Notes: generated by a model not told the origin, from the letters alone. A stretch of DNA of 64,000 bases from Nonomuraea typhae (GCF_009760925.1 NZ_VRLV01000002.1:434001-498000), one strand, 5' to 3'. Positions 54,722-63,245 are shown, counted from the first letter of the stretch. A program made the numbers and translations.

Positions 54722-55584
54722 GTGGTGCTCCGATCGAGCAGTCGGCGCTGGATCATCGAGACGATGAAGACCAGGACGAACAGCACGATGCCGATCGTGG
54801 CCGCGTAGGCGATGTCGAAGTTCCCGAAGCCCTGGTCGTAGAGCGCGTAGATGAGGTTGTAGCTGGCCCGCGAGGGTCCGCCGCCGGTCATCACGTAGAT
54901 GACGTCGAAGGTCTGGAAGGCGCCGATCGTCTCGATGACCACGACGAAGAAGAGCGCGGGGCGCAGCAGCGGCAGCACGATGGCGCGGAAGCGCTGCCAG
55001 GCGCCGGCGCCGTCCACCCGGGCGGCCTCCAGGTAGGAGGGCGGGATGGACTTCAGCCCGGCCAGCAGGATGAGCATGGAGTAGCCGAAGCCCTTCCACA
55101 CCGAGACGGTGGCCAGCGAGGGCAGTACCAGCGCGGTGTCGTCCAGGAACCCGACCGGCCCCATGTCGATCTTGGCGAGCAGCCCGTTGATCAGGCCGTC
55201 GAACTCGTAGATCCAGCGCCAGATCACTCCGGCGAAGACGAAGCTGGTCACGTAGGGCAGGAAGAGCATGCCCCGGAACAGCCCCTTCATGAAGACGACC
55301 GAGTTGAGCAGGAGCGCGGTGCCCAGGGAGATGAGCACGGTGAGCGGGACGTAGATCGCCACGTAGACGATCGTGACGCGCAGGGCTCCCATGAAGATGG
55401 GGTCGTCGAGGAGCCTGGCGTAGTTCTCCACGCCGACGAAGCTCCACTCCCCGTTGATCTTGTAGTCCGTCAGGCTCATGCCGGCCGCGCCCAGCGAGGG
55501 GACGAACCGGAAGATCACGAAGAGCACGAGCATCGGCAGGACGTACAGCAACCCGGTGACGGGGTCGCGCAGCCGGTGTCGCAC
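54718..55584 (-). CDS. Sugar-type ABC transporter permease (MalF type)
   Basis: A 288-aa permease with six helices; the EAA loop is YLEAARVDGAGAWQRFRAIVLPLLRP. GTG 55584 is the likely start, as the protein then begins VRHRLRDPVTGLLYVLPM; GTG 55623 is an alternative. It lies between the binding protein and the MalG-type gene. Confidence 0.9.
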   Translation of the reverse strand: MRHRLRDPVTGLLYVLPMLVLFVIFRFVPSLGAAGMSLTDYKINGEWSFVGVENYARLLDDPIFMGALRVTIVYVAIYVPLTVLISLGTALLLNSVVFMKGLFRGMLFLPYVTSFVFAGVIWRWIYEFDGLINGLLAKIDMGPVGFLDDTALVLPSLATVSVWKGFGYSMLILLAGLKSIPPSYLEAARVDGAGAWQRFRAIVLPLLRPALFFVVVIETIGAFQTFDVIYVMTGGGPSRASYNLIYALYDQGFGNFDIAYAATIGIVLFVLVFIVSMIQRRLLDRSTT

Positions 55585-55639
55585 AGGTTGAGGCCTTTCG
55601 CAAAGGGCGGGGAGGCCGCGCACGACCTCCCCGCGTACG

Positions 55640-56890
55640 TCAGCCGGCGGCGGCGAGCTGGTCGTCGACCAGCTTGGCGGCGTCGTCGAGCGCCTGCTGG
55701 GCGGTCTTCTTCCCCTGCAGCGCGGACTGGATCTCCGGGGCCAGCACCGTCATGACCTGCCGGGCGGAGGCGTGGGCGTCACCGGGGAAGGCGAACTCCA
55801 GCGACTTCTCGAACTCCTTCGCCGTGGCGTCGGCGCTGGGGGCCGAGGCGTCGGTGCGCGCGGTGAAGTAGCCGGACTCGGCCGACAGCCGGGCGGCCAC
55901 CTCGGCGGAGCCGATGTAGGCGGCGAGCTTCTTGGCCGCCTCCGCGGACTTGGAGTGCGCGGCCAGCACGAGGGCGCCGGGGATGCCGAAGGCGACCTTC
56001 TTGGCGCCCTCGAACGGGCCGCCGACGACCACGTTCTCCGCGCCGACGGCGGCGGCCAGCTGCTTGGCGCCGATGGGGGCGGCGGCGTGGTACATGGCCA
56101 CCTTGCCCTGGGCCAGCGGGCTGCCCTCGATGACGTTGGTCAGCGTCGCCGCGTTGCCCGGCAGGCCGCCGGCCTTCTGCAGGTCGAGGAGGAACTGCAG
56201 CGACTTCACGCCTTCGGGCCCGTTGAAGGCGGCCTTCTTGCCGTCGGGGCTGAAGACCTGGCCGCCGTTGGACCACAGGATCGGGTAGAAGCTGAGGTTG
56301 AGCGAGGTCTCGGGGGCGCCGGGGTACATGAAGATCGGGATCTTCTTTGCGGCCAGCTTGGGCGCGGCGGCCAGGACCTCGTCCCACGTCTTCGGCACCG
56401 CGCTGACGCCGGCCTCGTCGAGGGCCTTCTTGTTCCAGATGGGGGCCGTGATCGTCTGGTAGATCGGCACGCCGTACACCTTGCCCTCGACGCTGAGCGC
56501 GCTGAGCGCGTTGGGGCGGAAGGAACCCTTCTCGGCGGCGACGGCGTCGTCGAGCGGGGCGATCGTGCCCTGCTTGACGTACTGGGGGATCTGGTCGGGG
56601 CCGAGCAGGACCAGGTCGAAGCCCTTCTTGGCGGCCAGGGCGGCCGTGACCTTCTGCTGGCGGCCGTCCCAGGGCTGCTGCTCGATCTTGACGTCGACGC
56701 CGGCGTTCCCGGCCTCGAAGTCCTTCTCGACCGTGTCCCAGAACGCCTTGCTCTTGGCCTGGTCCTCGATGACGGGGTAGACCCACGTCGTCACCGTGCT
56801 CTTGCCGTCCGATCCACCGCTGGAGGAACCGCATCCGGCGAGCGTGACTCCCAGGCCGGCCGCGAGGCCGGCTACCGCTACCTTCCTCAT
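55640..56890 (-). CDS. Sugar-type solute-binding lipoprotein (family 1)
   Basis: A 416-aa extracellular lipoprotein. Lipobox LAGC is at residues 17-20. The family 1 fold follows (TVTTWVYPVIEDQ, FDLVLLGPDQIPQYVKQG, VYGVPIYQTITAPIWNKKAL). It delivers an unknown carbohydrate-like ligand to the two permeases. An 18-bp palindrome lies 20 bp upstream of its ATG. Confidence 0.92.
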   Translation of the reverse strand: MRKVAVAGLAAGLGVTLAGCGSSSGGSDGKSTVTTWVYPVIEDQAKSKAFWDTVEKDFEAGNAGVDVKIEQQPWDGRQQKVTAALAAKKGFDLVLLGPDQIPQYVKQGTIAPLDDAVAAEKGSFRPNALSALSVEGKVYGVPIYQTITAPIWNKKALDEAGVSAVPKTWDEVLAAAPKLAAKKIPIFMYPGAPETSLNLSFYPILWSNGGQVFSPDGKKAAFNGPEGVKSLQFLLDLQKAGGLPGNAATLTNVIEGSPLAQGKVAMYHAAAPIGAKQLAAAVGAENVVVGGPFEGAKKVAFGIPGALVLAAHSKSAEAAKKLAAYIGSAEVAARLSAESGYFTARTDASAPSADATAKEFEKSLEFAFPGDAHASARQVMTVLAPEIQSALQGKKTAQQALDDAAKLVDDQLAAAG

Positions 56891-56909
56891 GGGCCTTCCT
56901 TTCTCCTAA

Positions 56910-56927
56910 TACCGGTCTAGACCGAAA
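56910..56927. promoter_or_regulatory. Palindromic site 1 (TACCGGTC-TA-GACCGAAA)
   Basis: A strong dyad with a perfect 12-bp core (CGGTCTAGACCG) sits 20 bp upstream of the solute-binding protein gene and downstream of the DegT-type gene. It would control the importer-lyase operon. Confidence 0.7.
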
Positions 56928-56959
56928 CCTAGCGACCGGATGAACAGGGGGTCAAGAGC

Positions 56960-58108
56960 TCACCCGCAGTACTTACGGACCGCCGCGGCGACGGCGGCCA
57001 CGTGCTCGCCGGTGTAGTTCTCGTTCCAGTCGATGACCAGCAGAGTCTCGGCCACCATGCGCTCCGCCTCGGGACAGGCGGCGGCCTCGTACCCCTCCAG
57101 CGGGTACCGCGATCCCCCGTAGAGCGGGGACTCCAGGACGGGCGCGTGATTGAGGGTCTGGTTGAGATATCCGGCCCGCGCCGGAATCCCGTCCTCCCGC
57201 AGCTTCTCCGCCAGCTCGCGCGCCCCGCCGCCGGGCAGGACGAGCGGGAACAACCACCACGCGTGCCCGTCCGGGCGCGCCGGCCGTACCTTCTCCAGTC
57301 CGCGAAGGGCCTCGACCAGCTGTACGGCGGTGCGGCGCCGATCGGCCAGCACGCCCGGGAGTTTGGCCAGCTGGGCGCGGGCGACGGCGCCCTGGAGCTC
57401 GGTCATGCGGTAGTTGAGCCCGAGGCTCTCATGGGAGCGGCCCTTGGCGCGGTCCCAGCCCTTGTCCGCGAACAGGCGCATGCGCCTGGCCAGTTCGTCG
57501 TCGTCGGTGAGGGTCAGGCCGCCGTCGCCGCAGGTGATGTGCTTCCACTGCTGGAGGCTGAGGGTGCCGACGTGGCCCGCGGTGCCCGCGTACCCGCCGG
57601 GCAGTTCGGTCAGCCACGCCTGGGCGCAGTCCTCGATCAGGGTGAGGCCGTGCCGGTCGGCCAGGGCGCGGAGGTCATCCACCGGAGCCGGGGCGCCGAA
57701 GAGATGAACGACCATGATGGCCCGGGTACGGGGACCGATGAGCCTGGCGACCGCCCGCGGATCGAGAATGCCGGTGGCCGGGTCCACGTCGGCGAAGACA
57801 GGAACGGCGTTCTGCGCCAAGATGGGGGCCACCGTGCCGAAATCCGTGATCGGCGTCGTGATGATCTCGTCACCGGGGTCCGGAGCGGCCGCCACGACGG
57901 AGAGATGGAGGGCCGCGGTGCCGGAACTGCACGCGATGGCGTGGCGGGAGCCGTACAACTCCGCGACCTCGCCTTCGAGCGCGCGCACCTCCGTGCCCCA
58001 GACGGAGCTGAGCATGCCGGAGCGGATCACCCTCTCCAGCGCCGCGATCTCCTCCTCGCCGAGGGTACGGCCGGCGGATTCGGCCATGTTGGGAAACGTG
58101 AGACTCAC
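56960..58108 (-). CDS. DegT/DnrJ/EryC1-type PLP enzyme
   Basis: A 382-aa PLP enzyme. SSGTAALHLSVVAAAPDPGDEIITTP, LIEDCAQAWL and the PLP lysine in LSLQQWKHITCGDGG are visible. The lysine context (WKHITCGDGG) resembles cyclitol and amino-sugar aminotransferases. GTG 58108 has AAAGG upstream. It is divergent from the regulator and is the first gene of a likely operon with the importer. Confidence 0.85.
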   Translation of the reverse strand: MSLTFPNMAESAGRTLGEEEIAALERVIRSGMLSSVWGTEVRALEGEVAELYGSRHAIACSSGTAALHLSVVAAAPDPGDEIITTPITDFGTVAPILAQNAVPVFADVDPATGILDPRAVARLIGPRTRAIMVVHLFGAPAPVDDLRALADRHGLTLIEDCAQAWLTELPGGYAGTAGHVGTLSLQQWKHITCGDGGLTLTDDDELARRMRLFADKGWDRAKGRSHESLGLNYRMTELQGAVARAQLAKLPGVLADRRRTAVQLVEALRGLEKVRPARPDGHAWWLFPLVLPGGGARELAEKLREDGIPARAGYLNQTLNHAPVLESPLYGGSRYPLEGYEAAACPEAERMVAETLLVIDWNENYTGEHVAAVAAAVRKYCG

Positions 58109-58117
58109 AGGTTAACC

Positions 58118-58135
58118 TTTCGGTCTTGACCGTAA
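58118..58135. promoter_or_regulatory. Palindromic site 2 (TTTCGGTC-TT-GACCGTAA)
   Basis: Placed in the 47-bp spacer between the divergent DegT-type gene and the regulator, 20 bp before the regulator start. A site here would let one protein control both genes, including its own. Confidence 0.7.
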
Positions 58136-58155
58136 TAGTGGAGAAGGAGGCGTGG

Positions 58156-59361
58156 GTGGGTATCGTCATCGGGGTCGTCGGCCCGCACGATCTGGTCGAC
58201 GACGTCGCGGCCACCTGCGAGGAGCAGCCCGGCGTGAGCACGCTGCGGCTCGACTACGACCACGAGTCGCAGGCACCCGCCATCGTCGAAGCGCACGCCG
58301 GCGCCGTCGAAGGCTGGCTCTTCACCGGAATCGTGCCCTACATGCTGGCCCGCGACGCCGACATGCTCTCGCGGCCCGCCGCGTTCGTGGACTACTCCGG
58401 CGCGACGCTGCTCAGCGCCCTCGTCCGGCTGCAGCACGACGGACAGGACATCACCACCCTGTCCATCGACACGCTCGCGCCGGCCGACGTCACCGCCACC
58501 TTCACCGAGGCCGGGCTGCCCACCGACCGGCTGCGCACGCTCGGCTACCGGCCCGAGATGACCTCCAAGAAGGCCATCGCCTTCCACCGGCGCGGGGCGG
58601 GGCATCCGGTGATCACCTGCCTCAGCTCGGTGCACGAGGCGCTGCGCGGCGACATGCACGTGCTGCGGCTGGCGCCGTCCGTGCACTCGGTGCGCGTCGC
58701 GCTGCGCCAGCTCCTGCTCACCGCGGAAGGCCAGGCGCAGGAGGACGCCCAGATCGCGCTCGGGCTCGTCGAGGTGGACGGCGAGGAAGGGCTGCTGCGC
58801 GAGGCCACCGCCCTGGGCGGCACGCTGGCCGGGTTCCGCGGCGGCACCCACCTGCTCGTGACCACCCGCGGCCCGTTGTACGACGCCACCGGCGGCTTCA
58901 CCGGGCTGCCCATGCTGGGGCGGCTCGCCGCGGCCAGCCGGGTGGTACGCGTCGGCTTCGGCCTCGGGCGCAGCGCCGCCGAGGCGGAGAGCCTGGCCCG
59001 GCGGGCGCTGGCCCGCGCGCGGCGGATCGGGGACGTGGCCGCGGTGCTGTCGCTGCGCGCCGACACCGACATCGTGCTGGAGTCGGTGACCAGCACGCCG
59101 GCCGGCGAGCAGAACCTGTCCGTGCTGGCCCGGCGCGTGGGGCTGTCGGTGCCCACGCTCGAACGCCTCCTGGAGGCCCGCGACGCCGCCGGAGGCGAAC
59201 CCCTGACCACCCGCGAGATCGCCGAACGCCTGGCCGTCCAGCAGCGCACCGCCCGCCGCATGCTCCACCGCCTGGAACTGGCCGGCCTCGCCGAGCGCAC
59301 CGGCAACCTGACCAGCGGCAGCAGCGGCCGTCCGCTGACCCTCTACAAGCTCACCCTTTAG
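58156..59361 (+). CDS. Transcriptional regulator with C-terminal winged HTH
   Basis: A 401-aa protein. GTG 58156 was chosen because AAGGAGG precedes it by 5 bases. An N-terminal ligand- or fold-like domain (VGIVIGVVGPHDLVDDVAATC) and a middle region (RVGFGLGRSAAEAESLARRALARAR) resemble a degenerate cyclase/GGDEF-like fold. The C-terminus is a winged helix: LTTREIAERLAVQQRTARRML..LELAGLAERTG. It probably controls the palindromic sites. Confidence 0.72.
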   Translation: MGIVIGVVGPHDLVDDVAATCEEQPGVSTLRLDYDHESQAPAIVEAHAGAVEGWLFTGIVPYMLARDADMLSRPAAFVDYSGATLLSALVRLQHDGQDITTLSIDTLAPADVTATFTEAGLPTDRLRTLGYRPEMTSKKAIAFHRRGAGHPVITCLSSVHEALRGDMHVLRLAPSVHSVRVALRQLLLTAEGQAQEDAQIALGLVEVDGEEGLLREATALGGTLAGFRGGTHLLVTTRGPLYDATGGFTGLPMLGRLAAASRVVRVGFGLGRSAAEAESLARRALARARRIGDVAAVLSLRADTDIVLESVTSTPAGEQNLSVLARRVGLSVPTLERLLEARDAAGGEPLTTREIAERLAVQQRTARRMLHRLELAGLAERTGNLTSGSSGRPLTLYKLTL

Positions 59362-59369
59362 CGGCGCTT

Positions 59370-60425
59370 CTAGGAGAGCCACCGGTCCAGGCCCTCGGCC
59401 ACGAACTCGTCGTCCCGCAGCCACGGGTAAGCCGCCCACACCCGGTCGATCTCGGCGAGCTGCCCGGGCGACAGGTCCTCCTCGGGATCCAGGCACCAGC
59501 GCCCGGCCAGCAGGCCCTGGCGGCGCAGGATCTCGTGGATGCCCGGAATGCACCCGTGGAAGCCGTTCGCCGAGTCGAAGATGGCGGCGTTCGCGTCGGT
59601 CAGGTGGCCGTCCAGGCTGAGCAGCCTGCGGACCGCCTCGTCGTCGCCGCCCCGCGCCCGCCGCGCCTCCTCCAGCAGCCCGACCGCCTTGCGCACCCAC
59701 ACCGCCCACTGGCCGAGCAGCCCGCCGACGAACTCCACCTCGACCTCGCGCCCGTCCACGACGACCCGGTGGGTGGTGATGAGGTCGGCCAGAATGTGGT
59801 CGTCGTTGCCGGTGTAGAGCGCCACCTCGTCGGCCCGCCCCGCCCTGACCACCCCGTGCAGCACGTCCAGGGTCCGGTACCGGTCGAACGGCGCCACCTT
59901 GATCCCGGCCACCGACTCGATCGAGGCCAGCCGGGTCCAGAACTCCCGCGACAGCGTGCGCCCGCCGACCGCCGGCTGCAGGTAGAAGCCGATGACCGGC
60001 AGGACCTCGCCGACCGCCGCGGCCCGCTCGATCAGCCCGTCCTCGTCCAGTCCGGCGTAGGGGCTGAGCAGCACCATGTGGTACCCGAGCGACCGGGCCA
60101 GCTCCGCTTCGGCCACCGCCTGCCCGGTCGGCCCGGTGGCCCCGGCGACCAGTAGGACCTCCCGGCCCGCCGCCCGCGAGGTCTCGGCGGCCAGCTCCAG
60201 CACCGGCGCCAGCATCGGCGTGCCGTGGAGGGCGAACTGCGTCGTGTGCACGCCGACCGCCAGCCCGCCCGCGCCCGCCGCCACGTAGTAGCGGGTCAGC
60301 GCCCGCTGCCGGCGCTCGTCGAGCCTACGGCCGGCGTCCAGCGCGAGGGGGTGCGCCGGGATGACCAGGCCGCGCCGGAACAGGTCGCGCGCGGACGGTT
60401 GAGCCTCTGGAGCCGTGCTGAGCAC
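59370..60425 (-). CDS. DHDPS/NAL-family lyase
   Basis: A 351-aa class I aldolase-type enzyme. The Schiff-base lysine is in VAGIKVAPFDRYRT; LVIPAHPLALDAGRRLDERRQRAL is the N-terminal strand. It is longer than DapA (about 290 aa) through a C-terminal extension (WCLDPEEDLSPGQL..). GTG 60425 was chosen for its GGGGGA site. It follows the SDR-like gene by 32 bp. Confidence 0.82.
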   Translation of the reverse strand: MLSTAPEAQPSARDLFRRGLVIPAHPLALDAGRRLDERRQRALTRYYVAAGAGGLAVGVHTTQFALHGTPMLAPVLELAAETSRAAGREVLLVAGATGPTGQAVAEAELARSLGYHMVLLSPYAGLDEDGLIERAAAVGEVLPVIGFYLQPAVGGRTLSREFWTRLASIESVAGIKVAPFDRYRTLDVLHGVVRAGRADEVALYTGNDDHILADLITTHRVVVDGREVEVEFVGGLLGQWAVWVRKAVGLLEEARRARGGDDEAVRRLLSLDGHLTDANAAIFDSANGFHGCIPGIHEILRRQGLLAGRWCLDPEEDLSPGQLAEIDRVWAAYPWLRDDEFVAEGLDRWLS

Positions 60426-60457
60426 GTGACTTCCCCCTTGATCGGTGAGCATGCTGA

Positions 60458-61465
60458 TCAGAACCGGCCGTCGCGCCGCTCGAACTTCGTGGGCTTGCCC
60501 AGCAGCGGCCCGCCCTCGGCGACCCACTGGGCGGTGTGCTCGATGAGCTCGGCCGGCGTCAGCTCCGGATACCCGAAGGTCCGATGGCATCTGCCGGCAT
60601 TGGACAGCAGCGCCGTGGGCGCCTCCTCGCCGGTGAACACCGGCTCCCTGCCGAGCGCACGGCCGAGGGCCTGCGCGGCCTGCCGTACCGAGATCAGCTC
60701 GGGCCCGGTGAGGTTCAGCAGGTACGGCGGCGCGTCGGCGTGCAGGAGCGACCGGAGCGTCACCTCGTTGGCGTAGCCCTGCCAGACCACGTTGACCTGC
60801 CCGGTGGCCAGGTCGATCGGCTGCCCGGCGGCGATCTTCTGCGCCAGGTCGACCAGCACGCCGTAGCGCATCTCGACCGCGTAGTTGAGCCGGATCAGCG
60901 CCAGGCGGGTGCCGTACCTGTCGCTGAAGTGCTCCATGACGCGCTCGCGCCCGAGGCAGCTCATCGCGTACTCGCCGACCGGGCCGGGCGCGGTCTCCTC
61001 GGTGGCGCCGCCGCCGGTCACCGGGACGAGCGGGTAGACGTTCCCGGTGGACAGGGCCGTGATCCGGCTGTCGCGGAACCGGTCGGCCACCCGTCCGGGC
61101 AGGTAGGAGTTGGTGAACCAGGTGGCGTGCTCGGCGCCCTGGGTGCCGAACTTGGCCCCGACCAGGAAGACGACGTTCTCTGCGTCGGGCAGTTCGCGCA
61201 GCGCCGCGTCGTCGGCCACGTCCGCGGCGACCACGCTGGCGCCCTCAGCGGTCAGCGCGCCGGCCAGGCCGGGCTCGGAGAACCTCGACACCGCCACGAT
61301 CCGCTTCTTGCCCATGGTGGCGTTGAGCGCCAGCCTGACCAGGCTGGGCCCGAGTTTGCCGCCCGCGCCCAGGATCATGATGTCGCCGTCGAGCCTGGCC
61401 AGATCGTCCACGAGCGCACCGCTGGGCCGCGCCAGGCGCTCTTCGAGCTCGGATACCGTCCGCAC
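60458..61465 (-). CDS. NAD(P)-dependent epimerase/dehydratase-like protein
   Basis: A 335-aa SDR-fold protein. The nucleotide site is MILGAGGKLGPSL, and ALSTGNVYPLVPV precedes GEYAMSCLGRE. The expected catalytic YxxxK reads YAMSC, so the lysine is absent. GTG 61465 has GAGGAG upstream and was preferred to the ATG at 61480. The palindrome at 61481-61498 lies 16 bp upstream. Confidence 0.8.
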   Translation of the reverse strand: MRTVSELEERLARPSGALVDDLARLDGDIMILGAGGKLGPSLVRLALNATMGKKRIVAVSRFSEPGLAGALTAEGASVVAADVADDAALRELPDAENVVFLVGAKFGTQGAEHATWFTNSYLPGRVADRFRDSRITALSTGNVYPLVPVTGGGATEETAPGPVGEYAMSCLGRERVMEHFSDRYGTRLALIRLNYAVEMRYGVLVDLAQKIAAGQPIDLATGQVNVVWQGYANEVTLRSLLHADAPPYLLNLTGPELISVRQAAQALGRALGREPVFTGEEAPTALLSNAGRCHRTFGYPELTPAELIEHTAQWVAEGGPLLGKPTKFERRDGRF

Positions 61466-61480
61466 CCTGACTCCTCTCAT

Positions 61481-61498
61481 TTACGGTCCAGACCGTAA
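61481..61498. promoter_or_regulatory. Palindromic site 3 (TTACGGTC-CA-GACCGTAA)
   Basis: A perfect dyad with 8-bp arms and a 2-bp centre. It lies 16 bp upstream of the SDR-like gene and downstream of the Gfo/Idh/MocA gene. It is the best of the five matches and defines the consensus. Confidence 0.75.
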
Positions 61499-61517
61499 CT
61501 AGCGGAGTCTCGCCCTG

Positions 61518-62423
61518 TCAATGGGCGGGGGCCGCCTCCCGCGCCGAAACCAGCACCTCGAGGATCGCCCGGGTCTGCGCCCACGGCACCGGGCTGGGCG
61601 CGCCCCCGACCATGCCGAGAAACGCCTCGACCGTCCCCTCGTACCCGAGACCGCGCAGATGGTCCGCGCCCGGCTCGATCACGATGTGCTCGTCACCGCC
61701 GCGACGGTGCACCGTCACGGTGTACTCCTCACCGGAGGACACCCCGATGACCTCCACCACCCCCGTGACCCCGCTCCCCCACTGCAGCGCCATCACCCCG
61801 GTGTCCTCCGACCGCAGCCCCGCGTAGTGCCGGACCGCCCCGGCCGCCCCCGCCAGCCGTACCCCGGGACCCAGCAGCGCCACCAGCAGCTCCACCCCGT
61901 GGACGCCCATGGTCACCATCGTCCCGCCGCCCTGCCCCGGCGTGTCCTGCCAGGCGTTGTAGCCGCCGGCCCACATCCCCACGTCATGCCGTACGGTCGC
62001 CCGCACCGACAACACCTCACCCGGATCGACGCGCATCCCGGCGAAGGCCGGCGCGAACCGCAGCACCGACGTGGACAGCACCCGATCGCCGATGTCCAGC
62101 CGGTCCAGCGCCTCCAGCTGCTCCCGGGAGGCGGCGGCCGGCTTGTTCACGAACACCGGCACCTCGCTCTCCAGCACGTGGGCCAGCGCCGCCGGCACCT
62201 GCGGGTTCGGCACGGTCAGCACCACCCCGTCGGGCCGCCCGGCCAGCAGCTCGCCCAGGCTTCCGGCGACCTCGGCTTCCGGGTGCTCCTGCACGAACCT
62301 GGCCAGGCGGTCCGCGTCCGGCTCCCAAACGGCCAGGTGGGCGTGGTGGGTGAGGGTTCTGGCGTCGGTGTAGGGGTGACTGGTGGCCAGACCGGCCAGG
62401 GCGATACGCATGGGCGCCATCAT
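61518..62423 (-). CDS. Gfo/Idh/MocA-family oxidoreductase
   Basis: A 301-aa NAD(P)-dependent oxidoreductase. The Rossmann start is MRIALAGLATSHPY, with VFVNKPAAAS carrying the EKP-like site (here NKP) and GGGTMVTMGVHGVELLVALLG in the substrate domain. ATG 62423 or the ATG at 62411 may be the start. It likely oxidises a sugar or cyclitol in the island pathway. Confidence 0.85.
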   Translation of the reverse strand: MMAPMRIALAGLATSHPYTDARTLTHHAHLAVWEPDADRLARFVQEHPEAEVAGSLGELLAGRPDGVVLTVPNPQVPAALAHVLESEVPVFVNKPAAASREQLEALDRLDIGDRVLSTSVLRFAPAFAGMRVDPGEVLSVRATVRHDVGMWAGGYNAWQDTPGQGGGTMVTMGVHGVELLVALLGPGVRLAGAAGAVRHYAGLRSEDTGVMALQWGSGVTGVVEVIGVSSGEEYTVTVHRRGGDEHIVIEPGADHLRGLGYEGTVEAFLGMVGGAPSPVPWAQTRAILEVLVSAREAAPAH

Positions 62424-62440
62424 GGCATCGGGCTATTCGA

Positions 62441-62469
62441 GTGACAGACGGTGGTCGTGCGGGTACAGT
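62441..62469 (+). promoter_or_regulatory. Promoter for the repeat RNA
   Basis: GTGACA (62441-62446) and TACAGT (62464-62469) with an ideal 17-bp spacer; 5/6 and 4/6 matches to the housekeeping consensus. It points into the repeat pair, with a start expected about 62476. Confidence 0.55.
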
Positions 62470-62475
62470 CGATGT

Positions 62476-62624
62476 ATCGCCACCCTCCTGCGGGAGGGAC
62501 TGGAAGTGGGCCCGGGTGGACCGCCGGACGACGGAAGCCCGGGCATGCGCCTAGCCGCCCCCTGCGGGGGGAACGGAAGTGGGCCCGGGTGGACCGCCGG
62601 ACGACGGAAGCCCGGGCTTGCGAC
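62476..62624 (+). ncRNA. Putative two-unit structured RNA facing the DUF3800 gene
   Basis: Two units of period 73 follow the promoter. Each begins with a small hairpin closed by a UGCG loop of the UNCG type: CCCTCC-TGCG-GGAGGG at 62483-62498, CCCCC-TGCG-GGGGG at 62558-62571, with a compensatory T:A to C:G change. A 43-base identical block follows, in which GCCCGGG and CCCGGGC pair across 21 nt. The plus strand gives the stable UNCG loops, the minus strand does not. RNA motifs next to DUF3800 genes have been described in bacteria; whether this is one is untested. Confidence 0.5.
62502..62617. repeat. 43-bp direct repeat pair
   Basis: Identical 43-bp blocks at 62502-62544 and 62575-62617, both starting GGAAGTGGGCCCGGGTGGAC and ending AAGCCCGGGC. 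Flanking bases diverge except for the hairpins. Confidence 0.92.
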
Positions 62625-63200
62625 TTACCGGGTGTCTACCGCCAGGATTCGCATCCCCCGGCCGACCTGCTGCCAGAAGCTGTCGCTCCCTCGCTCCGCC
62701 AACGCTCGCGCACCCGCGACGATGTCGGGCAACCACAGCAGCGGCTCACTCTCCGGATCACACCAGTCCGGCCGAAGCCCCGGCGGCATCGCATTGCAAC
62801 CTCGCATCGCCGCGATCATCTCCCTGTCAAGCCGGTCGAGATCACCCTGACGGCGTTCGATCAGCATGTCGCTGATCCCGAAGTCGCGGAGCTTCCACAG
62901 CAAGTGCCCCATGCACTTGCGCCGCGCCCTCTCCTGCTTCTTGGGATTGAGATTCATACCCACGACCATGACACCCTTCGGTCGCAGGCCCGCCACGACC
63001 TCGATGAGATGAGCGCGGCGTTTGTCGTTCTCGTCGTGCCAATGCAGGCGGCGCTGCCCACGCTCCAGAAGCGACCGAAGCACGTCGCGTTGAGCATCGG
63101 CCTGATCCGATGTCACAAGCATGGCGACAAGAAGGTATCGACCGTGGGAGAGCACCATCGACTCATCCACATAGGCGGTGGAGGGGGAAGGGACGTTCAC
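62625..63200 (-). CDS. DUF3800 domain protein
   Basis: A 191-aa protein with the N-terminal YVDES motif and later acidic and His residues (LHWHDENDKRRAH, WCDPESEPLLWLPDIVAGA) typical of DUF3800, a group probably related to RNase H-like folds. GTG 63200 has no ribosome site, but TAGCAT lies 9 bp upstream, suggesting a leaderless message. ATTAC-TCCCC-GTAAT at 63224-63238 may be an operator. Its 3' end faces the repeat RNA. Confidence 0.78.
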   Translation of the reverse strand: MNVPSPSTAYVDESMVLSHGRYLLVAMLVTSDQADAQRDVLRSLLERGQRRLHWHDENDKRRAHLIEVVAGLRPKGVMVVGMNLNPKKQERARRKCMGHLLWKLRDFGISDMLIERRQGDLDRLDREMIAAMRGCNAMPPGLRPDWCDPESEPLLWLPDIVAGARALAERGSDSFWQQVGRGMRILAVDTR

Positions 63201-63245
63201 GACGGATCATGCTAGCGATCCCCATTACTCCCCGTAATGAGAACT

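Noticed and set aside
62502..62617. CRISPR array
   Set aside because: Only two repeats, a structured unit of 43 bp plus hairpin and no cas genes; the spacer itself is part of a conserved hairpin.
62476..63200. Classical type III toxin-antitoxin (RNA repeats followed by toxin)
   Set aside because: The RNA and the protein gene are convergent rather than co-directional, and DUF3800 is not a known ToxN-like toxin. The analogy is kept only as a hypothesis.
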